A DNA stretch of 29,429 nt, taken from assembly GCA_028717785.1 (NCBI GenBank), contig JAQUND010000006.1, positions 1 through 29,429 of the forward strand, in the 5' to 3' direction. This document shows, one piece after another, positions 19,859 to 29,005 of this stretch. Every line of letters starts with the position of its first letter. Position 1 is the first letter of the stretch. The notes below the pieces were generated by a model that did no database searches, had not been told where the DNA came from, and saw only the letters and a program-made list of their open reading frames with translations. This stretch comes from Candidatus Nanoarchaeia archaeon. GTDB taxonomy: Archaea; Nanoarchaeota; Nanoarchaeia; SCGC-AAA011-G17; JAFCDX01. Made by a program: the position numbers and the translations under genes.

Positions 19859-22135
19859 TCATGATATAGAAACTAAACTCCCTTCATCAGTTTTATTTAC
19901 AATTATCTCGTTTCCATTAATTTGATCTTTTAATGTTTCAATATGTGTAATAACAAAAACTTGTTTATAAATTTTAGAAATCTCGCTTATAACTTCACCA
20001 AATTGAACAATACCCTTTGTATCAAGTTTAGCTATCTTCTCATCAATAATTAATGTTTCATGCTTCTTACCTGCTCTTAATGATAAAAGTTTTGCTAAAG
20101 ACAACACTATACTAAACACTATTCGTACTGTTTCTCCTCCAGAATACATTTGCAAATCTTTAGGTTCTTTATCTTCTTCTAATACTAGAATATCAAGACC
20201 GCCTCCCTTTTTAAATTCTCCATCTTTCCTTTTAGGGTCTAGATCAAATTTTACTCTTATTTTATCTGAACCTTCATTAAAAATTTTTAAAAACTCCATT
20301 GTATATTTTTCTAATAATGGAATTGATTCTTTTATTATAGACTTCTGTATTCCGTCTTTTCCCATAATATTAGATAAAGTTTGATAAATTTTTTTCTGTT
20401 TAATATTTTCTTCATTATTTTTGTTTAAAACTTCAATATCGCTTTTCATTTTATCGAAAATTGCAATCTGATTTTTCAACACACCTATATCTTGATTAGA
20501 AGAGTTTATTTTGTTCCCAACACTCTTTATATTAATGTCAATCGAACTTATTGATCGTTCTATATCTTCTAATTTTTTTTGCAAGTCTAAATCTATTTTT
20601 TTCTCAAGTTCATTTAAATCTTTGCGTTTTTCTTCTATTTTATTGTTAGTTTCTTCTAAATTGTTTTTAAGCTCTATGTTTTCGTTTTTAGTTCTTTCTA
20701 CATATTCTTCATATTGTTTTTCTTTATCTTTAAAAACACTTTCATTATTAATTGTTTTCTGAAGATCAAGTTTTGCTTTTGTTAATTTTTCGTTTTCATT
20801 TTGTCTAGAACTCAATTTAACTTCTAATTTTCTAGATTTTTCTCTTGACAAATCAACAAAGTTTTTTAATTCTAAGAATTGTTTTTCAAATACTTTTATT
20901 TCTTCTTCTTTTGTCTTTAATTCTTTTTGTTTATCAAGTACCAATGTTTCTTTATATTCACCCTTTAAAACTTCACATTGCAACTCTGTAACTGGACAAA
21001 CATTCTCAAAATTATCAAGTTTGCTTAAAAAACTTTGTATTTGTTTTAGTTCAGTTTTTTTTGCTACAATTATTTTTTCTATTTTTGTTTTATCGTCAGA
21101 TTTTTTCTCTATTTCTTTCAACAAAGTCTTATTCTCTTTATCAATCTCATCTAAAGATTTTAACAAATCATTTTGCTTCTTAATTATTTTTTCTTTTTCT
21201 GACTTTTGTTTAATATCATTTTCGACATTTAATTTAAACTTTTTATAAGCCTCATTTTGTCCTTCTAATTCGACACCTAACTGTCTTATATCATCAACAA
21301 TATTTTTTAAATTATTGTCAAGCTCTTTTAACGTCCTATTACTCTGAATTATTTGTTCTTTAACTAGTTTTTCTGTTTCTAATTTTACGACAATTATTTG
21401 TTTTTCTTCATTAAGCTTTTTTAAATCTTTTTCTTTATTTTTCAATTCTTTTTTTATAGACTTCAATTCAAGTTCTTTTTCTAAAAGCTTCTTGTTAGTA
21501 TCATCTTCAAACTCAAGTTGTTTTTGTTTATCTTCTATTAAATTTATATTCACTTGAACTTTTTTGTCATAATCGTCATATTGTTTATTACAGTTTTTTG
21601 ACGCCTTTTCATATAATTCAATATTAAGTAATTCTCTTAAAATTTCTTTCCTTTCAGAGCTTGTACCAGTTATTATTTGCAACGACTCTCTCTCGTTCAG
21701 ATAAATAGTCGAACAATATGTCTTTGAACTAAGGCCAAGAATGTCTTCTATTGTCTTATCTGTTTTTTTCCAAGTCGCTTTTTCTAAACTTTCATTAGTT
21801 GTATCAAAAAAACATTCAAATAATGCTGACACGTCTCTTGTCTTTGACCTTACTGATTTAAAACGTTGATCATCTATTTTAAAAATTATCTCAGTATACA
21901 TCTTTGACATAAAATCATTAATATATCTGTCTAATAAATCTGCTCTTCCAGAACCCTTACCAAAAAAATTAACTAATACAGATTCAAAAAGACTTGATTT
22001 TCCAGCACCATTAGAAAGATCTGGGTCGTCATTAATTCTTCCAAGAACAAGACAAGTACTTACATTAGACAAATCAATCTCTTGTCTTTTCTTATAGCTT
22101 AAAAAACCTTCTAAAACAATCTTTTCAATTTTCAT
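19859..22135 (-). CDS. sbcC: SbcC/Rad50-type ATPase
   Basis: A 758-residue SMC-like ATPase. Walker A is at residues 43-48 (NGAGKSS), preceded by the typical opening MKIEKIVLEGFLSYKKRQ. Two long antiparallel coiled-coil arms follow, meeting at a hook near residues 380-387 that reads CPVTELQC: C-x6-C rather than the CPxC of standard zinc hooks. Then come the ABC signature (YSGGE), Walker B (LIIDE) and the D-loop (AKLDTKG). With SbcD it would form the nuclease complex that trims DNA ends and hairpins. It is shorter than bacterial SbcC (about 1,000) and longer than T4 gp46 (about 560). Four genes separate it from the SbcD gene. Confidence 0.93.
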   Translation of the reverse strand: MKIEKIVLEGFLSYKKRQEIDLSNVSTCLVLGRINDDPDLSNGAGKSSLFESVLVNFFGKGSGRADLLDRYINDFMSKMYTEIIFKIDDQRFKSVRSKTRDVSALFECFFDTTNESLEKATWKKTDKTIEDILGLSSKTYCSTIYLNERESLQIITGTSSERKEILRELLNIELYEKASKNCNKQYDDYDKKVQVNINLIEDKQKQLEFEDDTNKKLLEKELELKSIKKELKNKEKDLKKLNEEKQIIVVKLETEKLVKEQIIQSNRTLKELDNNLKNIVDDIRQLGVELEGQNEAYKKFKLNVENDIKQKSEKEKIIKKQNDLLKSLDEIDKENKTLLKEIEKKSDDKTKIEKIIVAKKTELKQIQSFLSKLDNFENVCPVTELQCEVLKGEYKETLVLDKQKELKTKEEEIKVFEKQFLELKNFVDLSREKSRKLEVKLSSRQNENEKLTKAKLDLQKTINNESVFKDKEKQYEEYVERTKNENIELKNNLEETNNKIEEKRKDLNELEKKIDLDLQKKLEDIERSISSIDINIKSVGNKINSSNQDIGVLKNQIAIFDKMKSDIEVLNKNNEENIKQKKIYQTLSNIMGKDGIQKSIIKESIPLLEKYTMEFLKIFNEGSDKIRVKFDLDPKRKDGEFKKGGGLDILVLEEDKEPKDLQMYSGGETVRIVFSIVLSLAKLLSLRAGKKHETLIIDEKIAKLDTKGIVQFGEVISEISKIYKQVFVITHIETLKDQINGNEIIVNKTDEGSLVSIS

Positions 22136-22206
22136 TTTGAATTTTTTACCTGTCTATATAAATCTTTCCTATTTTTTATACTTCTTGTCAACTTAATAGT
22201 ACAAAA

Positions 22207-22623
22207 CTACTCTAAACTATCACCATTCTCAGAACAGATTATATGCGTTAATTCTTTATCGAGAAAAGGACACAACATTCTAATATTAGAACAACCATAT
22301 TCATAAAAACTTAATTCTTTTAACCATTGATCCCAAGATTTGTCCAATTCATCTGGATAAATCAAATAAAAGAAAATACAAGAGTCTAAAAGAGCTTCAC
22401 GAACTTCTTTATGAGTAGATACAAAAATAAACTCATACTTGCCTATATTTTCTTTAATATACTTAATATAATTTTCAGGCCATTGTGGATTCCTCACTTT
22501 TCCTTGAACTGTTTCAACCCAACTAAAAAAAGAACTATCAGAATCCAAAGTGGTTTCAGCATGATTTTTATAATAAAAAGACTTTCCCGTCCCTGGGAAA
22601 GCTGAAATTATACGTGTTCTCAT
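22207..22623 (-). CDS. P-loop nucleotide kinase-like protein
   Basis: A 138-residue protein with Walker A near the N-terminus (AFPGTGKS), then TLDSDSSFFSW (an acidic substrate-side motif) and RNPQWPENYIKYIKENIG. I recall this as the mark of a small P-loop family in phages and Firmicutes, often labelled adenylate-kinase-like. A later IFVSTHKEVREAL gives another strand-helix unit. Probable role: phosphorylating a nucleotide or similar small molecule; the substrate is unproven. I chose the ATG at 22623, which overlaps the TGA of the Cys-rich gene, over the longer frame to 22701. Confidence 0.75.
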   Translation of the reverse strand: MRTRIISAFPGTGKSFYYKNHAETTLDSDSSFFSWVETVQGKVRNPQWPENYIKYIKENIGKYEFIFVSTHKEVREALLDSCIFFYLIYPDELDKSWDQWLKELSFYEYGCSNIRMLCPFLDKELTHIICSENGDSLE

Positions 22624-22838
22624 TGCTTTTTCCCAATCATAAGTTTTATTTCGTTCCAAAGTTCTGGTTTCTGTACTGCAACGCAATTTCCAGCACAACA
22701 ACGATACCCCAATCTTGGGTCTTTCAAATCTTTATTGAAATGATCACAGTTCAAACATTCCACACTAATACTGAAATCTTTAGAATACTTCAATATCACT
22801 TCTTGCTTAATCTGCTCAAATTCTGTTTTCGAGAACAT
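22620..22838 (-). CDS. Small Cys-rich protein
   Basis: A 72-residue protein with C28-x2-C31 and C47, C48, C52: likely a single zinc site. It is coupled at both ends: its ATG overlaps the TAA of the von Willebrand A gene, and its TGA overlaps the ATG of the kinase-like gene. The three therefore form one translational unit. No family is recognised. The tight coupling argues for a shared function or complex. Confidence 0.65.
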   Translation of the reverse strand: MFSKTEFEQIKQEVILKYSKDFSISVECLNCDHFNKDLKDPRLGYRCCAGNCVAVQKPELWNEIKLMIGKKQ

Positions 22839-25027
22839 TAATACCCGACTTTCTCTTCACCAAGTTCGAACATACAATTGACTCCGTCAACAACAAGTTC
22901 GCAATTATCTCTATTTGTGAATTCTTTAAACCATTTTCTTCCCAATATGACTGCCATTTTTGTTTTCTGAACTTTCGAACGAATAGTTCTCAATTCTTTT
23001 TGTTTTTCTTCCAGCGTGTCATTAAACCAAATATACCAATCTCTTTTATCCGGTAATCCTGTTTTTGCTTTATTCCAAAGAATAAGACCCGCCTCAACCA
23101 AACTCTCAGAAGGAGTTCTATTTTTATTTGCTGCAATTTTTTTCATTACAGCATTCATTGAGGGAAGTGTAGCAATACCTTTCAACTTGATGTCAAAAGT
23201 TTTTGCCATGTAATAATCTTTAGCTTCAGCTTTATCTGTTGGAGGTGAGTAAACTCCACCACGTTCTACAAGAACACCATTTGCCTTCAAAAACGCAGCT
23301 TGTTCTTCAGTAAAAGTTTCAGGAGCTGCTTCGTCCATTCCTAATTCGTTGTTTTCTAGCCATTTCAGAGCTTTTATTTCACCCTTCAAACGCTGCATTG
23401 CAAGAACGTTTTCACAAAGTTCTGTACCAGAGACTTCATTACCAGCAAGTGTTCTGTTGATTGCAGGCAGTTTTCCTAAATCGACAGCAAAGACTCCTGA
23501 CTTTTTAAAATCATCATCAATGACAACACCTTCATTTTTGAATTTCTTGTATGTCGCTTCTGACGATGTCAAATAGAAAACTTTTGTATGAGTGTGTCCG
23601 TCTTTAACAAACGTATAAGTACGATATACAAAAACAGGGTATGGAGACGTAAAACCCATTTGAGCAGCAGTTTTGCTCTCGACATCATTTAATTGAATAG
23701 TTCCGTTGATTGATGTTTGGACAGAAAGATTGAGTCGGCTTTCGTGCCAAATCAAAGTGTTAAAAGGACATTTAGATGTCTTATCAACATTAAACTTGCT
23801 ATAACCATCTTTTTCTGACGCTTTTACTCCAATTTTTTCATAAGAAAACTTTTCGTGATAAGGAAAAAAAGCAGCCTCTGAATCCCCTGTCAATAGATTC
23901 AAAGCATCATACACGCAAAATGCATCAGCTTTAGGTAGATAACTTGAGTCCCGTCCTGCTGTAAATCTGAAGCTTGTATCGTTAACTGCTTTAGAGATAA
24001 GCTCTTCAACTTCTCCATACTCTTCAACCATGAATGCATTATTAAGCTTGTCAATTATTGCTTTATCTCCTGCTTTTCCAATCACTTCCATCGCAAGATC
24101 TGTTTTTGTTTGTTGACTCATCACTAAAACTGCAGCATAGATTGCTCTTGCAATAGGTTCTTCTGACGTCCCAAAATCAACAGAGTCAACATCAACTTTT
24201 GTCCATGACTTTGTGTTTGGTTTTTCTGTTGACAAATAATAAAGTTTTACGGGTTTTCCCTTTTGAGGTGCGACAAATATTTTATCTTCATCAATAGAAA
24301 GAATTACAACACCCTGATCATTGACAGTAAAAATCGCAAGAGGCTGCTTTACAAGAGGATCAACTTCTTGTTTGTGTTCAGACGAACTTGACAAAGTTAC
24401 TAATTTAATAATATTGTCAGTAAACTCTTTAATCTCTGAACTATGTATAAGCATTGCACCAAGTTTTTCAGACATTTGAGATAACAACTCTTTGTTGTAA
24501 TATGGACCAAATCCGACAAACATAGCTGTATGAATTTTTCCTTTTATTTTCTTTATAGCAGAAAAAATATTATCGACTTCTCTTTTATAATTTGAAACAA
24601 CAGGATATCCATCTGTGAATAAATTAAATGAAAATGTATTTGACAAAACAGAAAGATCTTCGATAACTGTTTCAGTATCATTTAAAATTTCGCTAAAACA
24701 TGTAAGTCCTCTTGTATTTGAGTTTTTTCTAATTGCAGCTTCAAGCAACTTATAATCAGCATTGTCGATAATACGAAATCCTTTGAAAATCCAATTAAAA
24801 TCACCTTCAGAACTAAACCAACCAAGAGACAACGAATCACCCTTAGGGAGTTTTTTTGATAAACCAACAAGTTGATCACATAAACATGACAAAAGTTCAT
24901 ACATAGAACCTGATCTATCATATATCCAGATATGATTCACGGGTTCTTTTTTGACTACAACTTTTTTTGATTTCACTTCTTGTTCTACTAAAACAAGTCC
25001 ATTATCTAGCATAACATATTTAGGCAT
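22838..25027 (-). CDS. von Willebrand factor A domain protein
   Basis: A 729-residue protein. After ~30 residues the sequence reads HIWIYDRSGSM with D37-x-S39-x-S41, the MIDAS metal motif of vWA domains. A Thr (in RGLTCF) and a later Asp (LFTDGYP) complete the site, and the vWA fold continues to about residue 210. The following ~500 residues are unrecognised, mixed alpha/beta, with no enzyme motif. vWA domains bind a partner through Mg2+; in bacteria they pair with MoxR-type ATPases, but none is seen here. The gene is less AT-rich than its neighbours, which may reflect different origin or expression. AAGGA precedes the ATG. Two small coupled genes follow. Confidence 0.9.
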   Translation of the reverse strand: MPKYVMLDNGLVLVEQEVKSKKVVVKKEPVNHIWIYDRSGSMYELLSCLCDQLVGLSKKLPKGDSLSLGWFSSEGDFNWIFKGFRIIDNADYKLLEAAIRKNSNTRGLTCFSEILNDTETVIEDLSVLSNTFSFNLFTDGYPVVSNYKREVDNIFSAIKKIKGKIHTAMFVGFGPYYNKELLSQMSEKLGAMLIHSSEIKEFTDNIIKLVTLSSSSEHKQEVDPLVKQPLAIFTVNDQGVVILSIDEDKIFVAPQKGKPVKLYYLSTEKPNTKSWTKVDVDSVDFGTSEEPIARAIYAAVLVMSQQTKTDLAMEVIGKAGDKAIIDKLNNAFMVEEYGEVEELISKAVNDTSFRFTAGRDSSYLPKADAFCVYDALNLLTGDSEAAFFPYHEKFSYEKIGVKASEKDGYSKFNVDKTSKCPFNTLIWHESRLNLSVQTSINGTIQLNDVESKTAAQMGFTSPYPVFVYRTYTFVKDGHTHTKVFYLTSSEATYKKFKNEGVVIDDDFKKSGVFAVDLGKLPAINRTLAGNEVSGTELCENVLAMQRLKGEIKALKWLENNELGMDEAAPETFTEEQAAFLKANGVLVERGGVYSPPTDKAEAKDYYMAKTFDIKLKGIATLPSMNAVMKKIAANKNRTPSESLVEAGLILWNKAKTGLPDKRDWYIWFNDTLEEKQKELRTIRSKVQKTKMAVILGRKWFKEFTNRDNCELVVDGVNCMFELGEEKVGY

Positions 25028-25057
25028 AACTTGTCCTTTCTTAATATTAACTAAATT

Positions 25058-25086
25058 TTATTACAACTCATATAATTCGATCACAA
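25058..25086 (-). promoter_or_regulatory. Possible promoter upstream of the vWA gene
   Basis: TTGTGA (25086-25081) and TAATAA (25063-25058) lie 17 bases apart on the minus strand, in the gap between the DUF3307 gene and the vWA gene, about 31 bases before the start codon. The boxes match the consensus only partly, so this is weak. Confidence 0.28.
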
Positions 25087-25089
25087 TAA

Positions 25090-25401
25090 CTATATTGAAT
25101 ATAGAACACCAATAAAAATAATTGCTATGTGTATAAGCTGATCTAACCATATACTTTTTATTAGTTTGTATCTAGCTTTAAGAGGATCTACTATAAAATG
25201 TGTTATAAGCAATAGAGCAGCAAATGCAATAGATACTTTACCAAAGACTATAAAAACAGAAGTATAAGTAATTGCATGATAAAAATTAATTTCCCACGAC
25301 TTACCCTTATTACACGCTAAAAATTCGCTTTGAAAAGGAAAATCACCAATAAAATGACAACCAATTAAAAAACAAAATAAATTAAATATAAAAAGCTCCA
25401 A
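25090..25401 (-). CDS. DUF3307 family membrane protein
   Basis: About 100 residues, three to four membrane segments. Family marks: an N-terminal H-F-I-G-D-F-x-F-Q, a central HAITY, HFIVDPLKAR and a C-terminal DQLIHI. DUF3307 proteins are common in phages and some plasmids; the invariant His, Asp and Gln suggest metal binding in the membrane, but no function is established. The start is unclear: the TTG at 25401 has no ribosome binding site, yet a GGAG lies inside the first codons and would suit a start at an ATA a few codons later. The gene lies between SbcD and vWA. Confidence 0.82.
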   Translation of the reverse strand: MELFIFNLFCFLIGCHFIGDFPFQSEFLACNKGKSWEINFYHAITYTSVFIVFGKVSIAFAALLLITHFIVDPLKARYKLIKSIWLDQLIHIAIIFIGVLYSI

Positions 25402-25435
25402 TCGTCTTATAAATTTTAAATTTTGCTTATTGTCT

Positions 25436-26593
25436 CTAATTCATTAAGTTAAAAAGAATTTCTTCTCCAGTTTTTAAAACTTCTTCTTTTAAAGAAATTT
25501 CCATAGAATTAGTATATTCTCTAAACATAGTAATGTAATTAAGTTCTTCGTTTGTCTTTATTATTATTTCTTTTTTTGACTCTCTTACTTCTTGAATATT
25601 TTTACCAATGTAGTTCCAACATGTTTCTTTAAGAAACTGCTCTAAACCAGAAAAACTTATCAAAGTCTTGTCTGATTCTTTTATAGAAATATGAAGTCTG
25701 ACAATTGATTTGCTTAAATCTAGCTTTTGAATTAATTCGCAAAACTCACCCATTTGTTTTCTTGGGTCATCAAGTAAATTTACAGACAACGTTTTAAACT
25801 CTCTATCATTTAATTCTATAAATTTATCTTTATTATCTATAACATGATAAAAACCTTTTTTATCGTTTTCTTCACCAAAATCTACACGAGCAATCGATCC
25901 AACATGTCTACAAAAATTGTTTAATTCTTGGGGTTTGTGTATGTCACCAAGGTATACTTTTGTCCACACTGTTTCATCGAATATTTCTATTGGAAGAACT
26001 CTATTACTTTTTTCATCCATTCCCATATCAAAACTTCTACCTGCAACCGATTTGCTCGTAGCATAATGACCAAAAAGAAATTTTAATTTTTTAGTGCTTT
26101 TTCTTGCTTTATCAGTAAGATCTCTTATGTTTTCTATTATGTAGTCATTAAAATCTTTATGTTGAATATTTTCGTCTAGAGGATTAACATGAGGTATAAA
26201 ACATAGAATAGCATCTTCAGTCTCAAACGTACTTGGTTTTTCTACAACATAAAAGTTTTTTATTTGAGAACTTAATTCTACAAGTTCTACTAAATCATGC
26301 GCATGTGTTTTCCCTTGATCATGATTACCAAGTAACAAATATAATGTAACATTGTTTTTTAACGCCCATTCAATCTTAGAAGAAAGAAGTCTTCTGAAAA
26401 TGTGATCAGGTCTTTTTGTATGATAAAAATCACCAAGAATAGCAATTGATTTTACATTGTTTATTATAGCATAATCAAATGCTTGTTGGATATTATCAAG
26501 AATATCTTGTGTTCTTGTATCATAACCTTTATTATTTATTTTACCATATTTATAACGACCTAAATGTATATCAGACAATAATACTATTTCCAT
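25436..26593 (-). CDS. sbcD: SbcD/Mre11-type nuclease subunit
   Basis: A 385-residue calcineurin-like phosphoesterase with the Mre11 motif series: D8-x-H10 (LLSDIHLG), G-D55 (LGDFYH), G-N-H-D at 89-92 (LLGNHDQG), G-H (FGHYATSK) and G-D-I-H (YLGDIHKPQ). These bind two Mn2+ ions. A capping domain and a C-terminal region for SbcC binding follow (about residues 270-385). With the SbcC-type ATPase at 19859-22135 it would form the end-processing nuclease, like T4 gp46/gp47. The start MEIVLLSDIHLG fits the family. It is the fourth gene in a row beginning with RecA. Confidence 0.93.
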   Translation of the reverse strand: MEIVLLSDIHLGRYKYGKINNKGYDTRTQDILDNIQQAFDYAIINNVKSIAILGDFYHTKRPDHIFRRLLSSKIEWALKNNVTLYLLLGNHDQGKTHAHDLVELVELSSQIKNFYVVEKPSTFETEDAILCFIPHVNPLDENIQHKDFNDYIIENIRDLTDKARKSTKKLKFLFGHYATSKSVAGRSFDMGMDEKSNRVLPIEIFDETVWTKVYLGDIHKPQELNNFCRHVGSIARVDFGEENDKKGFYHVIDNKDKFIELNDREFKTLSVNLLDDPRKQMGEFCELIQKLDLSKSIVRLHISIKESDKTLISFSGLEQFLKETCWNYIGKNIQEVRESKKEIIIKTNEELNYITMFREYTNSMEISLKEEVLKTGEEILFNLMN

Positions 26594-26607
26594 AATAATT
26601 TCTCAAT

Positions 26608-27042
26608 TCATTTTTCTATTGGTTCGAAACAGATTTTCATATTATTTGGGTCACGATAAGGTTTCTTTTGTTCTTCTATTTTAATTTCCATTTTTTCATG
26701 TAAATTTTCTGTTGTTATTAAAATTTTATCTATACATTCGATTATGTATCTAAATCTTGTTTTTACTTTATGCCATGCTTCTGTAGTTTTTGAATCAGCT
26801 AATAACATTTTTTCTTTTAATTGTTGTTTTAACCAAAACAAACTATGTTGTCCATCAAGCATTCTAAGATCTGATCGACTAAGTAAACTAAGGAATGTCT
26901 GTAGTTGTTCATTAGATATTTTTGTTATTTGAAGGTTTGGATAATCAAGAACTTGAGAAACTAACCAGTTAACAGTAATATCATCTTCAAATACAAAAAC
27001 ACCTTCATGTTCGTCATAATGATACTCTCTGTTTTTCTTCAC
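26608..27042 (-). CDS. Unknown 144-residue protein in the recombination operon
   Basis: An all-helical, acidic and basic mixed protein without a named motif. The start is a GTG that overlaps the TGA of the RuvC-like gene (GTGA), so it is translationally coupled to the resolvase. An aromatic and Leu-rich centre (for example RMLDGQHSLFWLKQQLKE) suggests a globular helical fold. Its place between RuvC-like and SbcD genes suggests an accessory role in recombination, but this is context only. Confidence 0.6.
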   Translation of the reverse strand: MKKNREYHYDEHEGVFVFEDDITVNWLVSQVLDYPNLQITKISNEQLQTFLSLLSRSDLRMLDGQHSLFWLKQQLKEKMLLADSKTTEAWHKVKTRFRYIIECIDKILITTENLHEKMEIKIEEQKKPYRDPNNMKICFEPIEK

Positions 27043-27749
27043 TTTATAAGTTCTTTTTGATACGCAAGAGCAACGCCTACAGAATCTGCTATATCTTCAT
27101 TTATGCCTGTATCAATATAAAGTTCCATACTAAGATTATCAAATTTCTTACTAATTGACAATTTATTGTTTTTTTTAATAGTAAACACTTCTTTTTTTAA
27201 TTCTTCTATTTGATTTTTTAATTCTTCAATTATTGTTTTTTCTTTTCTCATTCTCTTTTTCAATAAGTCTATATCTTTTTGTTTTGAATTAAGAGAATCT
27301 TTGTCTATTTCTGAACATTCATTAATTTTTTGTTCGTAATAATTAATTTTATCTTCTTTTAACAAATTATATTTTTTACATATAAATAATTGAGTTTCAC
27401 ATTTTCTTACAGAACCAGACAAACCTATTGTTTTCTTCCATTCACTTGGTATAAATAATTTGGGTTCTTTTTTATTAAACTTATAAGCTGATATTAAAGC
27501 AATCCCATTAAATCTTGCTAATATTTTTGTTATTGAAACAGAAGAAACTTGAATTACATCTTCTATAGCAATGTAATCAGGTTGCCACTTTTCGAGTATC
27601 TTGTCTAATTCAACAGAAAATAAATACATTTTTGCAGAATTAGACATAGAACCTATTGGGTTTATCTTAGTATATTCTAATAACTTATCATCTTCAATTA
27701 AACTAGCACCCGTTGATCTACTAGAAATATCTACTCCCAATATTTTCAT
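27039..27749 (-). CDS. RuvC-like Holliday junction resolvase
   Basis: A 236-residue RNase H-fold protein. Acidic residues: D7 in ILGVDISSRSTG, E63 in YIAIEDV, and D219/D222 in EDIADSVGVALA, matching the D-E-D-D pattern of RuvC. Between the third and fourth conserved regions there is a charged coiled-coil insertion (about residues 135-195) absent from bacterial RuvC, which is about 170 residues in total. It would cut branched recombination or replication intermediates before packaging. It starts 5 bases after the RecA stop and is followed by a coupled unknown gene. Confidence 0.85.
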   Translation of the reverse strand: MKILGVDISSRSTGASLIEDDKLLEYTKINPIGSMSNSAKMYLFSVELDKILEKWQPDYIAIEDVIQVSSVSITKILARFNGIALISAYKFNKKEPKLFIPSEWKKTIGLSGSVRKCETQLFICKKYNLLKEDKINYYEQKINECSEIDKDSLNSKQKDIDLLKKRMRKEKTIIEELKNQIEELKKEVFTIKKNNKLSISKKFDNLSMELYIDTGINEDIADSVGVALAYQKELIK

Positions 27750-27754
27750 TGTTA

Positions 27755-28975
27755 TTATTTTTTCTTCCTGCTTATTTGAGAGTTTTCTGAAATTTCTTCT
27801 TCAATTTTACTCTTGCTTTCTTCTTTTTTTCCTAATATTAAACTTTCTTCAACATCGGGATTATCTTCTTCAAGTTCTTTACCTGAATAAAATTTTCCCT
27901 CTTTAATATATTTCCATATCATTTCTTTCATTTCGGGATGCTGTTCTAAAATATTAGGAAAATCTTCTTTTTTGAAAAAATCTATTGATTCATCAAGAAC
28001 TTCATCAGTACCTAATTTTGAAAAATTATACTTTCCCCTTTTAAATTCTCTAATTAACCCGTTAATTTCTGCAACAGACATAAGTTCTGCATCTTGATCA
28101 ATACCCGTACCATCATATTTAATGCGAATGACAATGGGATCTGCAGGCAATCCTCCTGCTTTATTTTTGTCGAATTTTATTTTTGCTTGATGAGCGAAAA
28201 TCTTACCTGACATATCACGTTCTTCAGATTTTCTTATTTTTGAAACTCTAAAAGAAATTGTATTGTAAAAAGGTAGTGCTGTTCCACCTGTCCTTGTCTC
28301 TGGCGAAGAACCATATCTTGCTTGTGGATTCATTCTAGTTTGATTAATAAAAATAAGAATCGTCTTAGAATTTGCAAGAACCATAGCAGACAAAACTTTT
28401 TTAAGACCCCTTGACATTAAAGCTGCAACAGCTGCCATCCTCTGACTTTCATCCATACCTTTATGAATCATTTCTAGAGGTACTAGCTGTGTCACAGAAT
28501 CAACCATTATAATACCAAAGTTACCAGGTTTGATTATCTTAGATACCTCTCCGTCTGAATTTAACTGAACATCGCCAAGTATTGCCATTTCCATAATGTC
28601 AAACGCTTCTTCACCAGATATAACAGGTTTGACATATAGATTAGGCACGTCAACTCCAAGTTGACGTGCCCATCTAGATTGAAATCTGAATTGATTTTCA
28701 GCGTCAATAATTAAATGGTCTCTATCAGGATGTTGCTTTTGTGACTGTCCAACAGCAAGATATCCCATAAGAGTTTTACCAGAATGTTGAGGACCATAAA
28801 TCTCAATCACACTACCTTCTGGATAACCTTTACAATCTCCAATAGCTTCATTCATTAAAAGTGAACCAGTAGAAATCGATTGTGGGGGGGTTAATATTTC
28901 TTTTCCAGCTTTTTCCCACTTCCCGCCAAACTTTTGTTCTATTCGTTCTGCAACAGAAGATGTAAGTTTTGCCAT
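27755..28975 (-). CDS. recA: RecA-like recombinase (phage type)
   Basis: A 406-residue RecA/UvsX-family ATPase. Walker A is GPQHSGKT at 61-68 (bacterial form GPESSGKT), the catalytic Glu is in DAEN (91-94), Walker B is IIMVDS (155-160), and loop L2 is FINQTRMNP...PETRTGG (about 209-231). The C-terminal region (about 320-406) is acidic and longer than usual, ending in a Lys tract. It should form filaments on ssDNA and drive strand exchange in replication, repair and recombination. AAAGGGAAAA precedes the ATG. A type I-C-like repeat lies 31-62 bases upstream, in the leader or intercistronic region. It heads the run RecA, RuvC-like, unknown, SbcD. Confidence 0.95.
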   Translation of the reverse strand: MAKLTSSVAERIEQKFGGKWEKAGKEILTPPQSISTGSLLMNEAIGDCKGYPEGSVIEIYGPQHSGKTLMGYLAVGQSQKQHPDRDHLIIDAENQFRFQSRWARQLGVDVPNLYVKPVISGEEAFDIMEMAILGDVQLNSDGEVSKIIKPGNFGIIMVDSVTQLVPLEMIHKGMDESQRMAAVAALMSRGLKKVLSAMVLANSKTILIFINQTRMNPQARYGSSPETRTGGTALPFYNTISFRVSKIRKSEERDMSGKIFAHQAKIKFDKNKAGGLPADPIVIRIKYDGTGIDQDAELMSVAEINGLIREFKRGKYNFSKLGTDEVLDESIDFFKKEDFPNILEQHPEMKEMIWKYIKEGKFYSGKELEEDNPDVEESLILGKKEESKSKIEEEISENSQISRKKK

Positions 28976-29005
28976 TTAATTTTCCCTTTATTTCTTTGTT
29001 TCAAC

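Noticed and set aside
22136..22206. Perfect TTGACA -35 box upstream of sbcC
   Set aside because: No -10 box occurs at 16-18 bases; the nearest TATA-like sequences are at 5 or about 24 bases.
26292..26310. ATGCGCATG palindrome like the I-E repeat centre
   Set aside because: It lies in the SbcD coding sequence encoding conserved residues, with no flanking TTCCC or GATGAAC.
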